Assembly (NCBI RefSeq): GCF_004126535.1
Contig: NZ_PPCV01000001.1
Coordinates: 186,001-250,000 of the forward strand
Source: Propioniciclava flava
Lineage (GTDB): Bacteria; Actinomycetota; Actinomycetes; Propionibacteriales; Propionibacteriaceae
Direction of reading: 5' to 3'
Length of the DNA stretch: 64,000 bases
Position 1 is the first letter of the stretch, and each line of letters begins with the position of its first letter. This document shows positions 1 to 8,300 of the stretch, one piece after another. Under the pieces are notes generated by a model. That model saw only the letters and a program-made list of their open reading frames with translations. It had not been told where the DNA came from and searched no databases. The position numbers and the translations under genes were made by a program.

Positions 1-260
1 TCTATGCGGCCTCGAAGTTCGCGCTGCGTGCCTGGGCGGACGCGCTGCGGGCTGAGGAGGCCGGGACGCTGCGCGTCACATCGGTGCATCCGGGGCGCGT
101 GGACACCGACATGCAGCGAACCCTCCAGGCTGCCGAAGGCAAAGAGTACGACACCACGGGAGTCATGGACGTCGCCGCGGTTGCCCAGGCCGTGGCCTTC
201 GCGCTGGAAGCGCCAGCGGACGCCTGCGTGGAGATGATCTCGGTGCGTCCTGCCAGCTGA
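1..260 (+). CDS. SDR-family oxidoreductase, C-terminal part (gene enters from left edge)
   Basis: The last 85 or so residues of a short-chain dehydrogenase/reductase are read in the frame beginning at base 3. The fragment opens with YAASKFALR, which supplies the Tyr and Lys of the SDR YxxxK active site. It continues with a VHPGRVDTDM segment typical of the region after the catalytic helix in classical SDRs. The N-terminal Rossmann fold with the NAD(P) glycine motif lies outside the window, so cofactor and substrate cannot be judged. The gene ends 21 bp before the convergent MFS gene, so nothing ties it to the biosynthetic operon beyond proximity. Confidence 0.85.
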   Translation, partial: YAASKFALRAWADALRAEEAGTLRVTSVHPGRVDTDMQRTLQAAEGKEYDTTGVMDVAAVAQAVAFALEAPADACVEMISVRPAS

Positions 261-281
261 ACAGTCAGCCAACCCCTTCTG

Positions 282-1817
282 CTAGCGCGCGCCCTGTCGG
301 GCAAACGTGAAGGTGATGAGGAAGGACGCCAGCAGCGTCAGACCCGTCAACACGAGGCAGTTGAGGTGGAGCGCCGAGAGGAAGGCATCGGAGGAGGCCA
401 TCCGCAGCGCCTGCGCGGCCGGTTCGGGCAGCCCCGCAGCTACTTGCTGAGCCGCCATGATCGACTCCCCGGCTTCCTGCCCATAGCTCGCCCCCGCGGG
501 GAGGGCTGCCCTCAGTTGTTCGCGGTACACATGGGTCAAGATGGAGCCAAGCACGGCGACACCGATCGTGCCGCCGACTTCCCGGATGGAGTCATTGACG
601 CCGGAGGCGACGCCGATCTCGTCGCTGGGGGAGGCCGACAAGATGATGTCGGTGGCGGGTCCCTGTGCCAGGGCCAACCCCATCGCCATGAAAATCATGG
701 CTGGCACCATGACGGCCCAATAGGGATTGGTGGCATCGGCGAAGGATACGATCAAGAACCCGATGCTCATCAACGCCATGCCCGCTGGGATGCAGCGGCC
801 GGGACCAATCTTGCGTGCCAGCACCGGGGCGAGGGGAGAGCAGGCGGCCATCACCACAGCGAAAGGCAAGATGGCCAGCCCTGCCTGGAGCGCGCTATAG
901 CCACGGACTGCCTGGAAGTAGATGGTGATGGCAAAGGTGAACCCGAACAGGGAAAAGAACGCCACACCGATAGCGGAACTGCACGCCGCGACACCTCGAG
1001 CCCGAAACAGGCTCAAGTCCAGTAGAGGGGAAGCTACTCGTCGTTCCCATGCGAGGAAGAGCGTTGCCAACGCGATGGAGGCGGCGAGGGCACCGAGGAT
1101 CGGCCAGGAGGTCCATCCCCATTGCGGGCCCTCGATAATCGCACCGACGAACAGGCCGAGGGCGGCGACCGCAAGGAACACCCCCCAGCCATCGAACTTT
1201 CCCCGGCGCTCCCCACGGGATTCGGGGACCAGCCAAGGAGTCACCGCAGCGACGGGCAGCACGATCGCGATGTTGATCGCGAACAGGGACGGCCAGGCAA
1301 AACTTTGGAGCAGCAAGCCTCCGAGAACCGGGCCCAGTGCGATCCCCAACCCGGCGGTCGCAGCCCAGAGGCCCACCGCGAGCGCATGATGCTTGGTGCC
1401 GTGGAAAATGGTCGAGATCAGCGACAGCGTCGCGGGGAAGACCAGCGCGGCACAGATCCCTAGGAGGGCGCGCAGAGCGATCAGCACCCCGAGGTGGGTG
1501 GTGAGAGCGGAGGCGAGCGAGACAGCGGCAAAGCCGAGGAGGCCGGCGATCAGCACGCGGCGTCTGCCCCAGCGATCGCCAAGGTAGCCCCCCGGCAGCA
1601 TCAAGACCGCAAACACGAGGGTGTAGGCGTCCACGATCCACTGCAACTGGGTGGTCGACGCGTCGAAGGCCCGACCCAGGGTAGGAATGCCGACGTTGAT
1701 GATCGTGTTGTCCATGACTCCGACCAACTCGGCCAAGCACAGGATCGCCAAAGCGACGAACGGGCGCTTGGCGGCGGGCCGCGCGGGGTGAGACCGGGGG
1801 GCATCGGTGGAGGTCAT
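282..1817 (-). CDS. DHA2-family MFS drug/metabolite exporter, 14 TM segments
   Basis: A 511-residue major facilitator protein of the EmrB/QacA (DHA2, proton-drug antiporter) type. It has an early membrane-embedded Asp in ELVGVMDNTIINVGIPTL, the antiporter motif GYLGDRWGRRR after TM2, and enough hydrophobic segments for 14 TM helices. I chose the ATG at 1817 because GAGGAAGG lies just upstream of it; an ATG 27 nt earlier would put this ribosome site inside the coding region. It is the last gene of the minus-strand operon, 41 bp after the KS-CLF stop. Position and family suggest export of, or self-protection from, the product made by the upstream PKS/AONS genes. The substrate is inferred from context only. 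Confidence 0.9.
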   Translation of the reverse strand: MTSTDAPRSHPARPAAKRPFVALAILCLAELVGVMDNTIINVGIPTLGRAFDASTTQLQWIVDAYTLVFAVLMLPGGYLGDRWGRRRVLIAGLLGFAAVSLASALTTHLGVLIALRALLGICAALVFPATLSLISTIFHGTKHHALAVGLWAATAGLGIALGPVLGGLLLQSFAWPSLFAINIAIVLPVAAVTPWLVPESRGERRGKFDGWGVFLAVAALGLFVGAIIEGPQWGWTSWPILGALAASIALATLFLAWERRVASPLLDLSLFRARGVAACSSAIGVAFFSLFGFTFAITIYFQAVRGYSALQAGLAILPFAVVMAACSPLAPVLARKIGPGRCIPAGMALMSIGFLIVSFADATNPYWAVMVPAMIFMAMGLALAQGPATDIILSASPSDEIGVASGVNDSIREVGGTIGVAVLGSILTHVYREQLRAALPAGASYGQEAGESIMAAQQVAAGLPEPAAQALRMASSDAFLSALHLNCLVLTGLTLLASFLITFTFARQGAR

Positions 1818-1858
1818 GATGATTCCTTCCTCGTGAGGGGACACAGGTGGGTGCTGGC

Positions 1859-4558
1859 CTACTGGGCGGATGGGGCCGACGCGACCACGAGAGCTGCAAT
1901 GACCTGCTGCAGGCGCGTCGTGGGATCGCCGTCAAGGTCGAAGACCAGCCGCAGGGCACCTTCGGAGGCCGAGGTGGTGGTCGTGGCAGGGGTAGCGGCG
2001 CGCAGGTGGGCCAGGAGATCGTTGAGATCCGCACCCTCGAGGGTCACGGGGTGACCCAGGTCTGGGGCCGCTACCTCAGGGGGGGCCGCGTTGGGGTGTC
2101 GTGCCACCGTGACGGTGTAGCCCGCGCCGTGGAACACCGAAGGCAGGGCGGCGGTGAGCTCTGTGGCTGCTGGATCGCTGGCCAGAGCCAGCAAGCGCGT
2201 CAGCGCCCAGAACGCGCCGTCTGCCCCCAGCGTGGTCACCTCACCGGCCGCAAGCCCCGTGCCTGTGCCCGTGGCATCAGGAGCAGCCCGAACATAGCCC
2301 AGCACGTGATCGTGCGGTGAGAGGTCTTCAGCACGGCGGACGACAAAGGACACCGAACCCTCCACCGGACGCAGCGGCGCGCCCACCTGCCTGGACCACA
2401 GGTCAGCCATCTCCGGGGCGACGAGTGCGTTCACGCCACCGATCACGACCGCATCCGCCTGCGCCTCGTCCAGGATCCCTGTCGCGGCCCAGACCGCAGC
2501 ACCCCAAGACGACAGGTCGGCATCCACGATGTAGTTGGTGCCGCGCAGGTCAAGGCTGTTCCCCACCCGTCCGGCGACAATGTTGTCCATATAGCCCGGC
2601 AACGCGGCCTCCGTCGTGGTGTCGGGGCCTACAGGGAAGGCGTCCTGGAGGCCCGCGCGCCACCCGGTGATGGCTTCGGTAGAAACGCTGCAGAGCCGGG
2701 CAGCAGACTCCAAGACGTCCACGAACTCGTCAGCGCGGATGCGTTCATTGCGATCGAGCGAGGCTTGCGAACCCGACGCCGTCGCTACCACTGTCGCGAC
2801 TCGTTCGGGGATGGACACGGTGCGACCCGTCAACAAGCCTGCGTGCTGCAGCGCATGCAGGCTCGTGCTGAGGAACAGTTGCTGGGCACGGTCGGTCTGT
2901 CGCAACGTGCTGGGCGGGATCTTGACCTCCCGAAACGGGAACCGGAAGTCGTCGGCGAGCCCGGTGGGGTGCGCGGCGAGGCCGTCCCAGGCCTGTTGGA
3001 AAGCGACCGCGTCGGGAAGCCCCGAGGCGGCGGGGAGGCCGGGCAGCAAGGCAGAGGCGCCCACGACAGCCAGCCACGAAGTGACCTGCTGGGTCTTCGG
3101 GGTGGCCGGGGCACTGCCGAGGAGCGCTCGATGATAGGCCGGGTCGAACTCCTCCACCAGAACCGAGGAGTCCACACCGCCAAAGCCGAAGGCGTTGGCA
3201 AGCGCCCGTCGCGGATGATCGGGGTGGCGGGGCCACGGGCCGCCCTCAGGCAGCAACCGCAGGCTCTCGGCGCGCTCGGCGAGGGCTGAGGTGGGCTGAT
3301 CGACCCCGAATGTGGGGAAGAACCGTTGCCCCTGGAAGCTCAACAAGACCTTGACCAAGTTCGCGATGCCAGCCGACGGGAAGCCGTGGCCCACCAGAGC
3401 CTTACCCGAACCGATGGTCACAGGATCGGTGCGGCGAGCGTGGGACACCAGGAGCGCCACGGATTCGAGTTCGGTGGTGTCGCCGGTGGGCGTCCCCGTG
3501 GCATGAACCTCCACGTAATCCAGATCGCGGGCGCTCAGCCCTGCCTGATCGAGCGCCGCCTGCATGGCCGCAACCTGTCCGCGCGAGGAGGGGGCATAGA
3601 TCGCCTTTCCGGCCCCATCCGAGCGCGTCGCAGCTCCGCGGATCACACCGATGATGGGGTCCCCTTCGGCAAGGGCCCGGTCCAACCGCTTCAACACGAC
3701 CGCACCGGAACCCTCCCCGGGGATGAGCCCGTTCGCCGAGGCCGAGAGGGGACGGCTTCCGTCGGGGGAGAGGCCGCCGATCTTGGCAAACGAGACGTTG
3801 CCGGCGACGCCCATGTTCGCCATGGTGCCGATGGCGACCACCAGGTCGCGATCGCCCCTCACCAGAGCGGCAATTGCCGCGTCCACCACAAGCAACCCCG
3901 AAGCGCAGGCACCGTCGACGAGGGTGGCTTCCCCCGACAATCCCAGTGCTGCGGCCACCACGGGAGCTAGTGCGCTGGCGAGCACGTGCTGCGGGGCGGG
4001 CTGGGATGAGCCGAACTGACGGTCAGACGCCTGAGCCCAGGCGTCTCGCCACGCAGCAGCGGTGGTGCCCTGGGGCGTGTCGAGGCATGCCGCGAGGCGT
4101 TCATGATGGTCCTCTGCGCGGCGCCGCATCGAATAGTTGGCCAGGGTCTCATCGCCCAGCATGTTGCCCAGATAGATCGCCCCGCGGATCGTGCTGCGCC
4201 GTGCCGTGTCGTACCCGGCGGCCTGGAGAGCTTGCAGGGCGGCGTCGATCGCGAACAGTTGCGTCCGGTTCGCCTCCGCAACAACGCGCGCCTGCGCGGC
4301 AGTCAAGCCGTAGGGGGTGAAGTCACCGTGATAGTCGTCGACGAACCCGCCCAGGGTGCAGTACGTGCGCTCGGGAGCGTGACGGTCCTTGCTGAAGTAG
4401 CGATCGCGATCCCACCGCTTCGCGGGGATCGGGGAGATGCCCGGCGTGCCCGCGAGCAAGTTGCGCCGATACTCCACCAGCGAGGTCGAGGTGGGAGGGA
4501 GGACGCACCCAGCACCGAGGATGGCGATGGGCGTCTCAGGAGCGGCAAGGGGGGACAT
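1859..4558 (-). CDS. Ketosynthase-chain length factor (KS-CLF) didomain protein of PUFA-synthase-like PKS
   Basis: An 899-residue protein with two thiolase-fold halves. The N-terminal KS (about 5-470) carries Cys218 in VDGACASGL, His352 in HATGTPTGD and His391 in KALVGHGF, so the Cys-His-His condensing site is intact. The C-terminal half (about 494-800) starts with the KS-like WLAVVGASALLPG but reads DADLSSWG where an active KS has DxACSS. The nucleophile Cys is thus Leu, as expected for a chain length factor. KS-CLF fusions of this size are known from PfaC-type secondary lipid (PUFA) synthases. The ATG at 4558 has GGAG upstream and overlaps the end of the PPTase gene by 23 bp, indicating translational coupling. 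It would condense malonyl units on the ACP of the upstream gene. Confidence is high for the fold and moderate for the PUFA-like classification. Confidence 0.88.
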   Translation of the reverse strand: MSPLAAPETPIAILGAGCVLPPTSTSLVEYRRNLLAGTPGISPIPAKRWDRDRYFSKDRHAPERTYCTLGGFVDDYHGDFTPYGLTAAQARVVAEANRTQLFAIDAALQALQAAGYDTARRSTIRGAIYLGNMLGDETLANYSMRRRAEDHHERLAACLDTPQGTTAAAWRDAWAQASDRQFGSSQPAPQHVLASALAPVVAAALGLSGEATLVDGACASGLLVVDAAIAALVRGDRDLVVAIGTMANMGVAGNVSFAKIGGLSPDGSRPLSASANGLIPGEGSGAVVLKRLDRALAEGDPIIGVIRGAATRSDGAGKAIYAPSSRGQVAAMQAALDQAGLSARDLDYVEVHATGTPTGDTTELESVALLVSHARRTDPVTIGSGKALVGHGFPSAGIANLVKVLLSFQGQRFFPTFGVDQPTSALAERAESLRLLPEGGPWPRHPDHPRRALANAFGFGGVDSSVLVEEFDPAYHRALLGSAPATPKTQQVTSWLAVVGASALLPGLPAASGLPDAVAFQQAWDGLAAHPTGLADDFRFPFREVKIPPSTLRQTDRAQQLFLSTSLHALQHAGLLTGRTVSIPERVATVVATASGSQASLDRNERIRADEFVDVLESAARLCSVSTEAITGWRAGLQDAFPVGPDTTTEAALPGYMDNIVAGRVGNSLDLRGTNYIVDADLSSWGAAVWAATGILDEAQADAVVIGGVNALVAPEMADLWSRQVGAPLRPVEGSVSFVVRRAEDLSPHDHVLGYVRAAPDATGTGTGLAAGEVTTLGADGAFWALTRLLALASDPAATELTAALPSVFHGAGYTVTVARHPNAAPPEVAAPDLGHPVTLEGADLNDLLAHLRAATPATTTTSASEGALRLVFDLDGDPTTRLQQVIAALVVASAPSAQ

Positions 4559-5384
4559 GAGGACTCCGTTCAGGTGTCTGGGGGGTGGGGGATGTCGCCC
4601 ACAAGTCCGGGTCGACGAGCGGGTCCGTTGTGGCAACGGACAAAATGTGATCGGGGAAGAGGGTGACGCTGATCCGTGCCTGCACGTGCGGGGATCCGGT
4701 CGCCTTCGCGGACGCGAACCGAACCGTGTCGGGCGGATCGCCTGGTGACCGGGGGAGAATCCGGAAGCGGCCGTACCCGAAGCTGGGCCGCCCGCAGAGT
4801 TTGGCGAGACACTCGATCACGGTCCAATAGACGCTGGCTTGGTCCTCGCTCGAGAGGGACGCGAACGTGTGAGCCGCGACACGGGCCTCCTCGTCGCTGA
4901 AGACCGAAGCGACGCTGTCTTGAGCCACGGCGTGGCGGGGCTCGAGGTCGACCGCACAGGGCGATCGCGACAACACGGCAACCGAACAGTCTGCGCAATG
5001 CGACACCGAGGCTTGCGCCACGGCGTCCCCGCGGTCGTTCACGATGAGGGGGCGGCCCTGTTCGTCGGGGTCTCCCGATTCCATCCGGGTCACCGTGGGG
5101 CGGATCGCAGCGAGATGGTCATCGGCGAGGACAAGGTCTTGGAGACACAGGCGCCCTGTTACCCATTGAGCTCGCCGGTGCGGGTGCCTCAGTCGGGTTA
5201 GACCGGCCGCGTCGCACGGTACGGGCCAGTCGTGGGTGGGGTCGGCGTCCACGTCCGTCAGGGCGCGTCCATGCCAGACGGGGCGAACCCGTCCTGCGAT
5301 ACCGACACCCACCTTGACGCCGGGCATCGTGGCGAGTCGGATCTCGCTACGCCGTAGCGTGAGCGAGGCGTGAACGTGCAGCAT
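4536..5384 (-). CDS. Sfp/AcpT-type 4'-phosphopantetheinyl transferase dedicated to the PKS
   Basis: A protein of up to 282 residues. VSHCADCSVAVLSRSPCAVDLE corresponds to the SHS...A...GIDIE region of Sfp-type transferases, with the Mg-binding Asp/Glu as VDLE. WTVIECLAKLCG corresponds to WxxKEAxxK; it keeps the Glu and the second Lys but replaces the first Lys by Ile. The enzyme would load phosphopantetheine onto the ACP serine of the PKS subunit encoded directly upstream. The start is uncertain: ATG 5384 has AGG 10 nt before it and overlaps the PKS gene, ATG 5420 is further upstream without a ribosome site, and ATG 5327 lies just after the PKS stop. It overlaps the KS-CLF gene downstream by 23 bp. 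Its placement after the DH domain mimics the C-terminal PPTase of enediyne PKSs. Confidence 0.85.
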   Translation of the reverse strand: MLHVHASLTLRRSEIRLATMPGVKVGVGIAGRVRPVWHGRALTDVDADPTHDWPVPCDAAGLTRLRHPHRRAQWVTGRLCLQDLVLADDHLAAIRPTVTRMESGDPDEQGRPLIVNDRGDAVAQASVSHCADCSVAVLSRSPCAVDLEPRHAVAQDSVASVFSDEEARVAAHTFASLSSEDQASVYWTVIECLAKLCGRPSFGYGRFRILPRSPGDPPDTVRFASAKATGSPHVQARISVTLFPDHILSVATTDPLVDPDLWATSPTPQTPERSPHVPPCRS

Positions 5385-8300
5385 CGTGGTTGAGCCTGTG
5401 CAGGAGGATCCGGTCAACATGGATCAGCGGTCGGCCGTGCAGGTCGGCGACATCAACCCGCATCGCGTACTGCCCGGTGCCGTCGGGGTGGACCTCCACG
5501 CATCCGAGGACGTCAGTGCCGTCGTCGGGAAGGTCATCGATCACCGCCTGGTGGACGCTCACCGGGACGATGTGATCACCGAACCGGTGGAAGACGTCGA
5601 TCAGTGCCAGGCGCCCCACGTTGTCCAGCAGCAACGGCGCCGTCACGAAACGCGCGTTCCCCTCGGGAACAAGCCCCCGCGTGTCAGGCGACGTGGAGAA
5701 GCGTCCCGCCAGCAGGCCCCGGCTGGTGCGCCAGGCGTCCTTCATGGTTCGGAAACTGGGGCCAAACGTGATGGTGGCACTGGCCGCGGCGTAATACTCC
5801 TCCAGATCGAAGGTGAGGGCACGATCGGCCAGCACCTCCTCCCAGTTCTCTGAGAAGGCGGGCATAGGGTGCCGCGGGACGAACACGGCGCGCGAGCGCT
5901 GGCGTCCCGGAACCAGGACCACGCCGCCAGGACTGACGACGTCCGCGGTGATGGCGGTTTCGATCCGATCCGACTGCTCTCCCGAGACGGTGATCGTGAG
6001 ATCGCTCACGCGCCCGCTGGGGCACTTCAAGAAGTTCTCGAACTGGGCGGAATCGATCATGAGATCGCGACCGTGAGCGGCCAGCGAAGCGGCCTCCGCC
6101 ATGGCCTCCAGATGGAAGACCCCCGGAAGGGTCGGTGCCCCCTGCACGAGGTGATCGACCAGCATGGTGTCGAGTCGGGGATCGAGCCGACGGCTGAATA
6201 CGGTGCTGCTGGCGTTGGCCGTTTCCACCAGGGGGAAGGTGCCCGGGTCGACGATGCTGCCATGGTCAATGGGGTGACTGATCGCCTCCCGGTCGGGGGT
6301 CAAACAGTCCAGTGCCGAACGTGGCTCATTGGTGCCCAGTGGGCCAAAGATCATGACTTGTGGGTCGTAGCCGCCCCCCGCTAACTCCGCGACGAAATGT
6401 CGGCACCCCTCGCTGGGGGAGAGATAGCGAAGGCCTCTTTGGTGTTCCTGCACCTCTTGGACGCTGTGATGGGTGGCCATGCCGACTTCCGCCCAGGCTG
6501 TCCAATCGAGGGCCACGATCTGGGTGGAGAGATGCCGTCGGCCGAGATCACTGCACAACGCCGACACGGCGGCCGCGCCTGCGGTGTACTCGGTCTGCCC
6601 GTCCATGCCGAAGCGCCCAGAAATGGAGGTGAACGCGACCAGGAAGTCCAGTTCGGCGGGATCAATCGTTCGCAGGAGGTTGTAGAACCCCCCGAGCTTG
6701 GTGTCGACCACCTGCTCGGCCAGGGCATAGTTCTTCTTCGGCAAGAGCCCCAAGGACTCCAACCCGGCGGCGTGAACCACTCCACGAATGCCGCCGTGAC
6801 GAGCGCGGATCCCCGCCATGACCCGCGCCACCTCTGCGGTATCGCTCACATCGCAGGTGACGTACTCCAGGGGGGCCGATTCCGCTGACAGGCGGGTGAG
6901 GGTTTGGTGCAGGTGGCGATTGTTCGCGATCCGGCGCAACCGCTGTTGGAGATCCATGGGGCGGCTCTCAGGGTGGTCACGGTGGAGGCTCGCCATGATC
7001 TCGGGTTGGGCGGCGGCGAACTCGTCGTCGTTGGCGTTGAGATACGGCTGCGACTCGGGATCGTCGAGGCGCGAGCGCCCCAAGATCACCACTGGGCTTC
7101 GACCGGATCGCGTGAGGTTGACCTCGCTGCTCGCGAGAGCGAGCGCACATTCCAACGCGATGCCGCGCGACCCGCCGGAGAACACGATCGCCCCGGACGT
7201 GGGTTCGCGGTCGGCCAAGGCTGCGGGAACAGCGACGGGGACGACCTTGATCACGTGGCGTTGATCGCCGAGGTAGCTGACCTCGTCATCGTGGGATCCA
7301 GCGGCGAGTTCCCTCACGAGGGCCTGGGCGGCCGCAGCCGCCTCATCGCCATCGACATCGACCAGGCACAGGTGCAACGCGGGGATCTCCTTGGCCACGC
7401 TCTTCACGAAGCCGACGCTGAGGCATCCCAGTGCGTCGCCGCCGCCGGTGGCCTTGAGTCCAAACGCACCGCCGCACCGGGTCAGTACGGCGAACACCGC
7501 CTGCGAACCCGCATCGCTGAGATCTGCGAAGTACTCCTGACTCACGGCGAACACGAGTGCGTAGTGGGCCCGCCAGGCCTGCGCAAAAGCGGCAGGCTCC
7601 AAGCCCAGCACGTCGCGGGCCGCACCGTAGCTGGCGAGGTAGATGATGCCGTCGCGTGGCCCGTGGTGGTGATGCTCGTCGGCGAGGCGCGCAGCGAGGC
7701 TGCCGTGATCGACCTCCCCGCTGGGGAGGGTAACCGTGCTGATGAGGACGTCGGCGCCCGCATTCTCCAACAGCGCTCGCGTCTGGTTGGTGAGGTCCTC
7801 GTCGTCTGCGGCAACGACGAGCAGACGGCGTCCTCGCAGGTCACGGGGGGTGCGCGGGGACTGCGCGAGATCGCGCACGAGAGCGCGCGGCACGTAGCGG
7901 TGCGCACTGTCCTTGACGCTCACCGTGTGCATCTCGCCGTCGTCGGGCACGGGCGCCTGAGGGGTCGCGGTGGTGGTGAGTTGGTGGGCGAGGTCGTTGA
8001 TGGTGGCGGCGCCGGTGAGGTCGAGGGTGTCTTCGGCGATGGTGTGGCGTGTGGCGATGGTGCCGATGACTTGGGCGCGTTTGACGGAGTCGACTCCGAG
8101 GTCGGCTTCGAGGTCGAGGTGGGGTTCGATGATGTCTGCGGGGTATCCGGTGGCGTGGGCGAACTCGGTGATGAACTCGGTGACCAGGTCGGTGGTGGTG
8201 AGTGTGGCTTCGTGTGGGGTGGCGTCGGTGGGCGTGCCTGGTTCGGTGGGCGCAACCGACCGGGCCACCGGCTCTGCGGGCCGCTGCGCGGTTCCTCCCC

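Noticed and set aside
7970-8260. G-rich ggtgg-like stretch that looks like a repeat or G-quadruplex tract
   Set aside because: It translates on the minus strand into a normal ACP domain; the pattern reflects codon choice, so it is reported as a composition anomaly, not a repeat.
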